DNA of 24,324 nucleotides, from NCBI GenBank assembly GCA_937958345.1, contig CALGNW010000097.1, forward strand, positions 1 to 24,324, written 5' to 3'. Every line of letters starts with the position of its first letter. The first letter of the stretch is position 1. The notes below the pieces were generated by a model, which was not told the DNA's origin, did not search any database, and was given only the letters and a program-made list of their open reading frames with translations. The DNA comes from an uncultured Neomegalonema sp. (lineage in GTDB: Bacteria; Pseudomonadota; Alphaproteobacteria; Rhodobacterales; Rhodobacteraceae). A program made the position numbers and the translations under genes. Below, piece after piece: positions 15,545 to 23,690 of the stretch.

Positions 15545-16219
15545 TCAGGCCGTCAGATGGGCGACGACCGACGGCAACGCGTCAAATGACCGGAGCAAAG
15601 CGTCGTATTTCAGATCATTCGCATCAGCATTCCGGTACCCCCAATCGGTCAGGATAAACGGCACATCAGCATTCAGCGCAGTCATCGCATCAACTCCGCT
15701 ATCCCCGACATAGACTATGGGGCCATCACCCAAGGGTGCGGCCGCCGCGATCAGCATGGCCGGATCAGGTTTCAACACTCCTGACAGCGTATCGCCTCCG
15801 ACAACACTTGACACGGGTGGCATATGGCCAAGCGCCTCCAAGATCTGACGCGCCGGTCCCTCGGGCTTTTGCGTGCAGACGCCAATTGCATACCCCGCAT
15901 CAGCCAAAGCGTTCAGAGCTGCCCTCGCGCCGTGATATTCGCTGACACCTTCAACGGGGTTTTGAGCATAGATCTCACGAAACCGGTCAAGGGCCGCGTC
16001 TCCTCCATCAGATGGCAAACCACCGGTCGCCTGCATCAGATCAACAACCTGAGCCCTGATGCCGCGCCCGACAAAGCCGGCATATTGTTCGACAGATACA
16101 GTTTGCCTGCCCATTTCCCGGCATAACTGCGCACCTGTCGCCGCCAGTGATCCGACGCTATCTACCAACGTTCCGTCCAGATCAAAAACAACCCGTACCG
16201 CCGTGCCCGCGAATGTCAT
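15545..16219 (-). CDS. HAD-family phosphatase, phosphoglycolate phosphatase-like
   Basis: A 224-residue HAD hydrolase, probably dephosphorylating 2-phosphoglycolate or a similar small phosphate. Motif I is VFDLDGTLVDS with nucleophile Asp13 and acid/base Asp15. Motif II (GVCTQKP), motif III Lys (SGVLKPDP) and motif IV (VYVGDSGVDAMTA) follow in order, with an alpha-helical C1 cap between about 20 and 90. Length and motifs fit Gph. The ATG at 16219 is preceded by AAAGGAAAG; a TTG at 16234 is less likely. It is convergent with the Rieske gene (9 bases apart) and divergent from the enolase-superfamily gene. Confidence 0.87.
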   Translation of the reverse strand: MTFAGTAVRVVFDLDGTLVDSVGSLAATGAQLCREMGRQTVSVEQYAGFVGRGIRAQVVDLMQATGGLPSDGGDAALDRFREIYAQNPVEGVSEYHGARAALNALADAGYAIGVCTQKPEGPARQILEALGHMPPVSSVVGGDTLSGVLKPDPAMLIAAAAPLGDGPIVYVGDSGVDAMTALNADVPFILTDWGYRNADANDLKYDALLRSFDALPSVVAHLTA

Positions 16220-16279
16220 CAGCTTTCCTTTCAATGCCGCCTATCGACCTATCAGAAATGCTTGGTTTATAAAGGAACA

Positions 16280-16296
16280 CGTTGGACGTCCCAACG
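16280..16296. promoter_or_regulatory. Symmetric operator-like site CGTTGG-N5-CCAACG
   Basis: Two perfect 6-base arms, 16280-16285 and 16291-16296, lie 25 bases before the start of the enolase-superfamily gene and within the 102-base divergent gap. Its size and placement fit a dimeric repressor site (LacI, GntR or IclR style) controlling the sugar-acid genes. No regulator gene is in the window. Confidence 0.45.
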
Positions 16297-16321
16297 GGGC
16301 GTTGAGGATTGAAAGCTGACC

Positions 16322-17491
16322 ATGAAGATTACCGCCGTTCGATCTCATATTCTCGCTTACAACCTGCCCGAAGAACTGGGCTACTCCCAACAGTATTACG
16401 CACGTCGCACGGCCCATATTGTCGAGATTACGACTGACGAGGGTTTGACGGGATGGGGCGAATGTTTCGGGCCGGGTCCCGTTGCCATTGCCAATCGCGG
16501 AATTGTCGAAGGTGTGATCGCGCCGATGGTCCTCGGCAAAGATCCGCTCGACCGCGATGTTATCTGGCATCATGTGTACAATCTGCTCCGCGATCACGGG
16601 CAAAAGGGCATGCCACTGCAGGCCCTGTCGGGCGTAGACATCGCCTTGTGGGATCTATGCGGAAAAATTACCGGCCTGCCGCTTTGCAAACTCATCGGTG
16701 GACAATGCAGAACACACGTACCCGTTTACGGATATGGCATGATGCTCAAGCGCGAGGACACTGCCTCCCATATCGCGCGCTTTGAAGACGAGGCTGCTGC
16801 GATCAAGGCAATGGGTTTCGCCGCCACGAAAATGAAGGTCGGCCTCGGCGTTAAGGACGATATCAAATTATGTGAAGCAGTACGCCGCGGCGTCGGCGAC
16901 GACTTTCCGTTCATGGTCGATGCAAACCATTGTTACACCGTCGGCGATGCGCTGGAAGTCGGACGGGCGCTGGATCGTCTCGATGCATATTGGTTCGAAG
17001 AACCTGTCGCGCCCGAGGACCACGACGGTTACCGCGAACTCAGGGCAAAGCTGACCACCAGAATTGCCGGCGGCGAGGCCGAGTTCACGCGCTGGGGATG
17101 GCGGCATTTGTTGGAGGGAAGATGTCTCGACATTGCGCAACCCGAAGTCTGCGCATTAGGCGGCATCTCGGAATATCTCAAAGTCCTCGCCCTCTGCCAT
17201 ACGCATTTCGTGCCGGTTGTGAATCACGTTTGGGGATCGGCAGTTGCTGTTGCGGCAAACCTCCATCTGCTTGCAGCGATGCCTGCTTTGCCCGGCGGCT
17301 TGTTCCCCCGCGAACCGATGCTGGAATTTGATACCACCCACAATCTGTTTCGCGACAACCTGCTGGCAGAGCCGCTCGACATTCAGGGACAGGTCGCAAA
17401 AACCGGAGGCTTCGCCGGTATTCCGGATGGTCCGGGATTGGGCGTTGAACCTGATCGCGATTTTCTCGCACGGTACGAGGTTGCCCGCTGA
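16322..17491 (+). CDS. Enolase-superfamily (mandelate racemase/MLE) enzyme, galactarolactone cycloisomerase-like
   Basis: Abstracts a proton next to a carboxylate using Mg2+, as in sugar-acid dehydratases and cycloisomerases. The 389-residue protein has the Lys170-x-Lys172 base (ATKMKVG) and metal ligands Asp200 (VDANH), Glu226 (FEEPV) and Glu252 (GGEAEF). His302 (NHVWG) is the second base. The whole-length pattern, including EPMLEFDTTHNLFRDNLL near the end, strongly recalls D-galactarolactone cycloisomerase (Gci) of Agrobacterium from memory. The dyad Asp that normally pairs with the His (QPD) is Glu275 (QPEV). The gene's stop overlaps the start of the downstream kinase (TGATG). Substrate not proven. 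Confidence 0.87.
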   Translation: MKITAVRSHILAYNLPEELGYSQQYYARRTAHIVEITTDEGLTGWGECFGPGPVAIANRGIVEGVIAPMVLGKDPLDRDVIWHHVYNLLRDHGQKGMPLQALSGVDIALWDLCGKITGLPLCKLIGGQCRTHVPVYGYGMMLKREDTASHIARFEDEAAAIKAMGFAATKMKVGLGVKDDIKLCEAVRRGVGDDFPFMVDANHCYTVGDALEVGRALDRLDAYWFEEPVAPEDHDGYRELRAKLTTRIAGGEAEFTRWGWRHLLEGRCLDIAQPEVCALGGISEYLKVLALCHTHFVPVVNHVWGSAVAVAANLHLLAAMPALPGGLFPREPMLEFDTTHNLFRDNLLAEPLDIQGQVAKTGGFAGIPDGPGLGVEPDRDFLARYEVAR

Positions 17492-18945
17492 TGTATCTTG
17501 GTCTTGATATCGGCACGTCGGCTGTCAAGGCCGTGTTGGCAGATCAACACGGCACAGTTCTCGCTTCAGCCAGCGCCCCCCTGACAATCCAATCGCCCCG
17601 CCCCGGTTGGAACGAACAGGACCCCGATGCCTGGTGGCAGGCCGTTATCTCCGCATGCGGTGATCTGGAAACACAGCACAAGCTAGCCGGCGTTGCAGCC
17701 ATCGGTCTGTCGGGTCAGATGCACGGTGCGGTGTGTTTGGACAAAAATCAAATTCCGGTCAGGCCCGCGATCTTGTGGAACGACGGCAGAGCGACGGCAC
17801 AATGCGAAGCAATGTCTGCTGCGATGCCTGACATCGGCAGAGTTGCAGGCGCGATCCCGATGCCGGGCTTTACCGCTCCGAAACTACTTTGGCTTGCGCA
17901 GAACGAACCCGATGCGCATGCCCGAATTCATCACGTCATCTTGCCGAAAGATTACATACGGCTAAAGCTCACCGGAACACTTGCAACGGATATGGCCGAT
18001 GCTGCCGGAACACATTGGCTGGATCAGGCGAACCGAGTCTGGTCGGATGAACTGTGCGCCGTATCCGCGACACAGCGCGCATGGCTCCCGCCTTGCCATG
18101 AGGGCATCGAAGTGTCCGGCCATGTCAGTGCCGTTGCGGCGCAATCACTTGGCCTGACAGTCGGAACACCGGTTGCAAGCGGTGGCGGCGACGCGGCGGC
18201 TGGTGCGATTGGCATCGGCGCGGTTCAAGATGGCGACGCGTTTATCTCTCTCGGCACGTCAGGTCAGCTTTTTGTTGTTACCGACAGCTTTCGCCCAAAC
18301 CCGGAAAGCGCGATACACGCATACGCACACTGCATTCCCGACCGGTGGTTCCAGATGGCGGCGATGCTCAACGGCGCGAGTCCGCTGGCATGGTGGGCAA
18401 AGATTTCACGAGCGGCAATTCCGGAATTACTGACAGAGGCAGAAAGTGCCGACCAGAATAACACGCCACTTTTTCTGCCCTACCTGACCGGCGAGCGCAC
18501 GCCGCACAATGATGCCGCCATACGGAGCGGCTTTTATGGCCTCGGCGGTGATACCGGGCGCGCAGAGATGACGCGGGCTGTTCTCGACGCAATCGCATAC
18601 ACTTTTTGCGACGCCCGCGATGCGCTGGCCCAAGCCGGAACGACGATCTCAAACCCCGCTGTAATCGGAGGCGGCGCACGCGGCGATCTTTTGCTGCAAA
18701 CGATTTCCGACGCGCTCGGCGTGCCGCTGCGTCGCTATCAGGATGCGGAGGCGGGGCCGGCGTTCGGCGCGGCGCGGCTCGCGATGATCGCTGCGGGCGC
18801 CGGGACGGTGCAGGAAATAGTCACAGCGCCGAATGTCGAGCGCACTTTTATGCCTGCTCAAACGTCCCGAGAAAGGCACGACGCCCGTATCGGCAGGTTC
18901 AGAAAGCTCTACCGGGTTCTAAAGCCCTTCGCTTCATCGGCTTAG
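17491..18945 (+). CDS. xylB: FGGY-family carbohydrate kinase, xylulokinase-like
   Basis: ATP-dependent kinase, most like D-xylulokinase. The 484-residue protein starts with the phosphate-binding loop LGLDIGTSAVKAVL and has the XylB-typical GLSGQMHGAV near residue 75, catalytic Asp in GGGDAAAGAIG near 230, and a C-terminal ATP-site motif (VIGGGARGDLLLQTISDALG). Length is normal for XylB. It is translationally coupled to the enolase-family gene. In this sugar-acid setting it may act on another ketose or a sugar-acid derivative, so the symbol is by similarity. Confidence 0.88.
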   Translation: MYLGLDIGTSAVKAVLADQHGTVLASASAPLTIQSPRPGWNEQDPDAWWQAVISACGDLETQHKLAGVAAIGLSGQMHGAVCLDKNQIPVRPAILWNDGRATAQCEAMSAAMPDIGRVAGAIPMPGFTAPKLLWLAQNEPDAHARIHHVILPKDYIRLKLTGTLATDMADAAGTHWLDQANRVWSDELCAVSATQRAWLPPCHEGIEVSGHVSAVAAQSLGLTVGTPVASGGGDAAAGAIGIGAVQDGDAFISLGTSGQLFVVTDSFRPNPESAIHAYAHCIPDRWFQMAAMLNGASPLAWWAKISRAAIPELLTEAESADQNNTPLFLPYLTGERTPHNDAAIRSGFYGLGGDTGRAEMTRAVLDAIAYTFCDARDALAQAGTTISNPAVIGGGARGDLLLQTISDALGVPLRRYQDAEAGPAFGAARLAMIAAGAGTVQEIVTAPNVERTFMPAQTSRERHDARIGRFRKLYRVLKPFASSA

Positions 18946-18953
18946 GGGCGGAT

Positions 18954-19112
18954 ATGCGCGAGTATGAAATTTGGAAACGTTTCATCTGGGAGTGGCGATA
19001 CTGGTTCGCAATGGCGCTTCTGGCCAGCCCGGTCATTCTGCACATTCTATTTCCCGAACTGCTGCCTGACTGGCTCGTAAACATCCTCGCATTTATGCTC
19101 GACAGCTATTGA
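18954..19112 (+). CDS. Small single-pass membrane protein, 52 residues
   Basis: A tiny gene 8 bases after the kinase, with GGGGCGG upstream of an ATG at 18954. The product starts MREYEIWKRFIWEWRYWF, rich in aromatic and basic residues. A hydrophobic segment follows (AMALLASPVILHILFPELLP, about 20-39), then a second short hydrophobic stretch (WLVNILAFML). I do not recognise a family. Its placement inside a co-directional run, with its own ribosome binding site, supports it being real; it could be a transporter-associated or membrane-anchoring peptide, but that is speculation. Confidence 0.6.
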   Translation: MREYEIWKRFIWEWRYWFAMALLASPVILHILFPELLPDWLVNILAFMLDSY

Positions 19113-19161
19113 TAGACCGGCCAGTACCACCCGAAACATTCCGCGAAACACCCGAGGCACC

Positions 19162-20199
19162 ATGAAAATCGTCCACACAGAAAAGCACCGGTTGCGCGCG
19201 TCGAAAACCGAATTGTCGGGCGGTATTTTTATCGAACCGCATGAATCGGCGCAGCGCGTCGAACACATCATGGCCGAACTATCAAAGCGTCATCACACTG
19301 ATATTGTCGAGCCCCGCGATTTCGGCTTGGAACCCATCCTCCGCGTTCACGACGCTGATTACATCGCCTTTCTGCAAACATGTTGGACGGATTGGCAAGC
19401 CGAAGGGTTCGAGGGCGAAGCCATAGCCAGCACTTGGCCGTCACGCCGGATGACCCGCGATGGGCCGCCCCGCAATATCGACGGAAAGATTGGTTACTAC
19501 TGCCTTGCGTCTGAAACCTCGATAAGCGGCGGCACGTGGGAGGCGGCAGAGGCGGCGGCCCAAGTCGCGCTGACCGGTGCCAGGATTATCAAGGATGGAG
19601 CGCGCTGCGCATTCTCGCTATGCAGACCGCCGGGTCATCACGCCGCACAGGATATGTTCGGCGGCTATTGCTTTTTGAACAATGCTGCCATCGCGGCGCA
19701 GTCATTTCGCGACGGGGGCGCGAAACGCGTTGCGGTGCTTGACGTTGATTTCCACCACGGCAACGGCACACAAGCAATTTTTTATGATCGCGCCGACGTA
19801 TTATTTCTATCACTTCACGGCGACCCCGACGATGCCTTTCCCTATTTCCTCGGCGGTGCGGACGAGACAGGCAGCGGGCCCGGCGAAGGTTTCAACGCAA
19901 ATTATCCGTTGCCGCCGGGTTGTTCGTACAGCACATGGGTTGCCGCGTTGACCGAAGCAATGGACCGCATCACCGATTATGCGCCGGACGCTCTGGTCGT
20001 CTCGCTCGGCGTCGATACTTTTGAGCGCGATCCCATCAGCTTTTTCAAGCTCTCGACTGACAATTTCACAGACTACGGTCGGCTCCTCGCGGGCCTCGGC
20101 GTCCCGACGCTCTTTGTGATGGAGGGCGGCTATGCTGTTGCCGAAATCGGCATCAACACCGTCAATGTTCTGGAGGGGTTCGAAAGCGCCCTGCCCTGA
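19162..20199 (+). CDS. aphA: Acetylpolyamine amidohydrolase (histone deacetylase-like)
   Basis: Zinc enzyme that removes acetyl groups from acetylated polyamines or similar amines. The 345-residue protein aligns by eye along its whole length with the Mycoplana APAH. It has RPPGHHA (His159-His160), DVDFHHGNGT with Zn ligands Asp196 and His198, Zn ligand Asp285 (SLGVDTFERDP), and catalytic Tyr324 (EGGYA). Substrate-loop acids of APAH are kept as Glu17 (KTELSGG) and Glu118, with Asp107 in place of a third Glu. Length matches the family. It ends 4 bases from the convergent kinase. Its presence among sugar-acid genes is unusual; another acetylated substrate is possible. Confidence 0.88.
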   Translation: MKIVHTEKHRLRASKTELSGGIFIEPHESAQRVEHIMAELSKRHHTDIVEPRDFGLEPILRVHDADYIAFLQTCWTDWQAEGFEGEAIASTWPSRRMTRDGPPRNIDGKIGYYCLASETSISGGTWEAAEAAAQVALTGARIIKDGARCAFSLCRPPGHHAAQDMFGGYCFLNNAAIAAQSFRDGGAKRVAVLDVDFHHGNGTQAIFYDRADVLFLSLHGDPDDAFPYFLGGADETGSGPGEGFNANYPLPPGCSYSTWVAALTEAMDRITDYAPDALVVSLGVDTFERDPISFFKLSTDNFTDYGRLLAGLGVPTLFVMEGGYAVAEIGINTVNVLEGFESALP

Positions 20200-20203
20200 A
20201 CAC

Positions 20204-21130
20204 TCACGCGCTCATAAATTCCCGCACTGCCTGCTCCGAGGGAATCGGCGCAATCGCTCCGTAACCGGTCACCGACAGGGCGGCGGCGCTCACCGCATAG
20301 CGCGCAGCATCCATCGGTTTATCGCCAGCCAAAATCCGGGCCAGAAAAGCACCGTCAAAGCAATCCCCTGCGCCGCTTGCGTCGACGGCATTTACCGGAT
20401 GCGGCATTACCCTCTCGACCCCATGCGACCCGCCGATCAGCGCACCATCAGCACCAAGGGTCAGAGCAACCAGTTTTGCACCCAAATCGAGATAGTACCC
20501 GATGATCGCTTCTGCATCCGTCAAGCCGGTCAGTTCCACGGCATCGTCGTAACCCGGCAGGAAAATATCGGCAGTACGCGCCGCCCGACGGGTGCATTCC
20601 CGAGCCGTCTCAAGCGGCCAAAGCGACACGCGCAAATTAGGGTCATAAGAGACCAGCACCCCGCACCGCGCCGCCTCGGCAACGGCGGCATCGCATGCGG
20701 CGCGCGCACTCTCGCTTATGGCCTGCGAGATACCGGAGTAGTGGATACAGCGCGCGACTCTCACCGCTTCCAACGGGATATTATCGGGAGACAGAAAGCT
20801 GGCGGCAGAACCCGCGCGGCGATATTCAAACCGATGTCCGCCCTCGCCGTGCCGGACGAAATAAATCCCCGTCGGCGCTTGGGCATCGCGAACAACATAG
20901 TCGGTCGCGACAGACTCGCGGCCCCACAATGCCTCCAGATCATCACCGAAACTGTCGGTTCCTGTCCGCGTGGCGATGGCGGCCCGCGCTCCTTGGCGCG
21001 ACGCCGCGACAGCAACGTTCGAGACATCCCCGCCAAAGCCGTAAAGAAAAGTCCCGTCCGGTTGACCATTGAACTCGACCATAGGCTCGCCAATGCACAG
21101 CAGGTCCAAGCGCGGCTCTGATGTACCCAT
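20204..21130 (-). CDS. kdgK: PfkB-family sugar kinase, 2-dehydro-3-deoxygluconokinase-like
   Basis: Phosphorylates a keto-deoxy sugar acid, typically KDG to KDPG for the Entner-Doudoroff aldolase. The 308-residue protein begins with the KdgK-like LLCIGEPMVEFN and has the ribokinase GFGGDVSNVAVAASR motif near 31-45. The C-terminal PfkB signature DASGAGDCFDGAFL contains the catalytic Asp. Its ATG at 21130 is one base after the dctM stop, making it the last gene of the TRAP operon. This placement supports a sugar-acid substrate. Confidence 0.85.
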   Translation of the reverse strand: MGTSEPRLDLLCIGEPMVEFNGQPDGTFLYGFGGDVSNVAVAASRQGARAAIATRTGTDSFGDDLEALWGRESVATDYVVRDAQAPTGIYFVRHGEGGHRFEYRRAGSAASFLSPDNIPLEAVRVARCIHYSGISQAISESARAACDAAVAEAARCGVLVSYDPNLRVSLWPLETARECTRRAARTADIFLPGYDDAVELTGLTDAEAIIGYYLDLGAKLVALTLGADGALIGGSHGVERVMPHPVNAVDASGAGDCFDGAFLARILAGDKPMDAARYAVSAAALSVTGYGAIAPIPSEQAVREFMSA

Positions 21131-21131
21131 A

Positions 21132-22760
21132 TTACAGCAGCAAGGTCACGATAGACGGCCAGATAATCAAAACCGACAGCGCCAAAAGCTGGATACAGAT
21201 AAACGGCAGAAAGCCGCGGAAAATATCTGTCAGCGAGATATGCGGCGGCGCTACGGATTTAAGATAGAACGCCGCGGGGCCGAATGGCGGTGACAGGAAA
21301 CTCACCTGCATGTTCATACAGAACAGCACCCCGAACCAGACCGAGATGTATTTCGGGTCGAGCGTTCCGATCAGGCCGATCTCTTCAATCGGCATTGCCT
21401 TTACGATGGGCAGGAAAACCGGAATGATCAGCAGCACGATCCCAACCCAGTCCATGAACGCCCCCATGAAGAGGAGTATCAGCATCATCACCAGCAACAC
21501 ACCGATGGTCGGCAAGTCTGCACCAACAATCAAATCAGCGATATAACTCGGGCCGCCCGCAAGGGTGTAAGCACCGGACAAAGCCGCCGCACCAATCGTG
21601 ACCCAGATGATCGTGCCCGTTGATTTCAGGGTCCGCATCATGCTTTCCCAAAGCAAATTCGTAGAGGCCTCGCCTCGGAAAAGCGCAATCAGAAATACCG
21701 CGAAAGCCCCCATACCAGCGGCCTCGGTAATCCCGGAAATGCCGCCATAGATCGAGCCGAGCACGACGCCGATAACCGTGAATGGCGGGACAAGGCCCTT
21801 GCCGTGTTGCCACCCCAAGGCCGATCGCCTGTATCCGAAAACAACAAGCGCAAGGACGAGGCCGATGGCGAGCGCCCCGGCGATATAAGGAAGATGGCGG
21901 TCCATACCGAGGAAAATTTCATCGACGTTGTCGCCCATGTTTTTATTCTGGCCGGACCATGAAAAGAACGCGGCACGCGCGAGCAACAGCGCCGAAACGC
22001 CCGCGAGCAGGATAGAAAGAAAGCCGCCGAACATCCCCAGCTTTTGCGCGCTCGTCGGATCACCCGGTTGCGGATCGGGCAGCGGCGCGTCTTCGGGGTG
22101 CAGGCGCGTGCGGATAAGAATATAGGCAATAATGAATGTAGCCAGCATAAAGCCGGGAATGAAGGCGCCGGTGAACAGCGCCTTGATCGAGGTTTCGGTG
22201 ATCAGACCGTAGATGATCAGAACGATAGAAGGCGGGATCATCGTACCAAGCGAACCGGACGCACAAATAGTCCCGATGGCGAGGTTCTGATTATACCCGA
22301 GGCGCAACATCTGCGGCAGCGCGATCAGCCCCAGCAACACCACTTCACCGCCAATAATGCCTGACATGGCGGCCATCAGTACAGCCATCAGCGAGGTGAC
22401 AACCGCGATACCGCCGCGCATGCGCGACAACCAGAAATCAAGCGAGTTGTACATCTCTTTGGCGATGCCGGATCGTTCCAGCAAGGCGGCCATAAAGATA
22501 AAAAGGGGCACCGAAATCAGAACATACTCGGTCATAAGATCGAATATCTTCTGTGTTAATATGTAGAGCGCGCCGGTTCCCGGCCTGCCCGTCAGCATCC
22601 CCTCGCCAAAGCTGAGCGGATCGGTCAGCAAATTCGGTTCGAACTTCATCACCATGACGACAACGGCGAGGAAAGCCGAGGCAAAGCCAAGCGGCATGCC
22701 GATGGCGAGAAGAACGATCAGTCCGACGACGAGGACGATTGAGATTGTTCCGACGTCCAT
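21132..22760 (-). CDS. dctM: TRAP transporter large permease subunit (DctM-like, extended)
   Basis: Large membrane subunit of a sodium-driven TRAP importer. At 542 residues it is about 110 longer than a typical DctM. The extra length is a mid-protein insertion, roughly residues 215-340, with two further predicted membrane helices (FLSILLAGVSALLLA, YIAGALAIGLVLALVVF) around a polar loop. The conserved DctM core is clear: VPLFIFMAALLERSGIA, GSLGTMIPPSIVLIIYG, and FMDWVGIVLLIIPVFLPI. The ATG at 22760 overlaps the dctQ stop (TAATG). Confidence 0.93.
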   Translation of the reverse strand: MDVGTISIVLVVGLIVLLAIGMPLGFASAFLAVVVMVMKFEPNLLTDPLSFGEGMLTGRPGTGALYILTQKIFDLMTEYVLISVPLFIFMAALLERSGIAKEMYNSLDFWLSRMRGGIAVVTSLMAVLMAAMSGIIGGEVVLLGLIALPQMLRLGYNQNLAIGTICASGSLGTMIPPSIVLIIYGLITETSIKALFTGAFIPGFMLATFIIAYILIRTRLHPEDAPLPDPQPGDPTSAQKLGMFGGFLSILLAGVSALLLARAAFFSWSGQNKNMGDNVDEIFLGMDRHLPYIAGALAIGLVLALVVFGYRRSALGWQHGKGLVPPFTVIGVVLGSIYGGISGITEAAGMGAFAVFLIALFRGEASTNLLWESMMRTLKSTGTIIWVTIGAAALSGAYTLAGGPSYIADLIVGADLPTIGVLLVMMLILLFMGAFMDWVGIVLLIIPVFLPIVKAMPIEEIGLIGTLDPKYISVWFGVLFCMNMQVSFLSPPFGPAAFYLKSVAPPHISLTDIFRGFLPFICIQLLALSVLIIWPSIVTLLL

Positions 22761-23611
22761 TAGTCTTCTACCCCAACGCTGCGCTTGATTGCTCTAAGCT
22801 CGGCTTCGTCAATGTCATCTGCTGCTGTGTGAACGACAGGTTCGGTATTCCAGTCGGCAATCAGATTGATGATCGCCTGAATCGCAATCAGGACAACCAT
22901 AATCAAAATCATCGGTTGGATCGTCGCAGGGATGGGCGGGTCAAAGGCCGTTCCCCACATCTCCCACCTTTGAAACTTCACGACAAAGACCTGTTTATAG
23001 CTGCCGAAGACCAGCGCGAAGGCAAAGACCGCAAGCAGGAACACCCAGATCGTATCGAAGATATGCTGCACCCATCGCGGCACGGCATCATAGAGCAGAA
23101 AGATGCGAATATGGCAGCGTTGCTGCATCGCATAAAGGCCGGAAATCAGGAAGATAAATCCGGCAATCCAGAGCGTCAGCTCGTTCGCCCAAAGTGTCGG
23201 CTGCTCAATCGCATAGCGCAGGAAAACTTCATACAGCATCACGCATGTCATCGAGATAATCAGCAGCATTGTGATGCGGCCAAAAAACAAAGCAATGCGA
23301 TCAATCGGACGCCAGTCTTCGTATTCCATTTTCGCGACGCGCACTGTCTTCGTACCGAAGTAAAACAGGATCGGCATCAGGATCAGCGCAGCCCAATCAA
23401 GCGCATCGGCGAAGCCGCCAAAGAGGCCGGCCATGTCGGGGGTCACGTCCTTGCGCATATGCAAAGAGCTTATTTTCCCGACGAGGCTTTCGCTGCTGGA
23501 GGGCCCGAAGTCCAGGATAAAGGCGGGTATGTGCCAGATCACCCACGACGCGCACACAATAAACGCCATCGGGATAACCCATTCCCAAAAGCTGCCTGAT
23601 TCGTCTTCCAA
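22760..23611 (-). CDS. dctQ: TRAP transporter small permease subunit (DctQ-like, extended)
   Basis: Small membrane subunit of the TRAP importer. The 283-residue protein is about 100 longer than usual. The DctQ core (YEVFLRYAIEQPTLWANELTLW, then a four-helix bundle with an RCHIRIFLLYD segment) lies in residues 120-260. An N-terminal extension adds about two membrane helices (WVIPMAFIVCASWVIW, LDWAALILMPILFYFG). It uses TTG as start at 23611, strongly supported by GGGGAGG eight bases upstream; no ATG gives a better start. The extended size matches the enlarged dctM, suggesting co-evolved subunits. Confidence 0.9.
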   Translation of the reverse strand: MEDESGSFWEWVIPMAFIVCASWVIWHIPAFILDFGPSSSESLVGKISSLHMRKDVTPDMAGLFGGFADALDWAALILMPILFYFGTKTVRVAKMEYEDWRPIDRIALFFGRITMLLIISMTCVMLYEVFLRYAIEQPTLWANELTLWIAGFIFLISGLYAMQQRCHIRIFLLYDAVPRWVQHIFDTIWVFLLAVFAFALVFGSYKQVFVVKFQRWEMWGTAFDPPIPATIQPMILIMVVLIAIQAIINLIADWNTEPVVHTAADDIDEAELRAIKRSVGVED

Positions 23612-23640
23612 GGCACTCGCCTCCCCAAAGCATACGGCAA

Positions 23641-23668
23641 ACCTGCGGGGCCTTCCGGTCCCGCAGGT
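23641..23668 (-). promoter_or_regulatory. Stem-loop between dctP and dctQ
   Basis: A perfect 9-base stem (ACCTGCGGG 23641-23649 with CCCGCAGGT 23660-23668) has a 10-base loop and sits in the 79-base dctP-dctQ gap. Only three T residues follow on the minus strand, so it is more likely an mRNA-stabilising or partial-termination element that raises dctP over dctQM than a full terminator. Confidence 0.6.
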
Positions 23669-23690
23669 CGTTCAGGACGACAATTGTCCG

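Noticed and set aside
20132..21121. A 329-residue plus-strand open frame
   Set aside because: It lies antisense to the PfkB kinase, which has clear motifs; the product is Arg/Gln/Pro-rich with no recognisable family and no suitable ribosome binding site.
22739..23599. A 286-residue plus-strand open frame
   Set aside because: Antisense to dctQ; His/Asn/Gln/Arg-rich with no membrane segments or known motif, whereas the minus strand encodes a clear DctQ.
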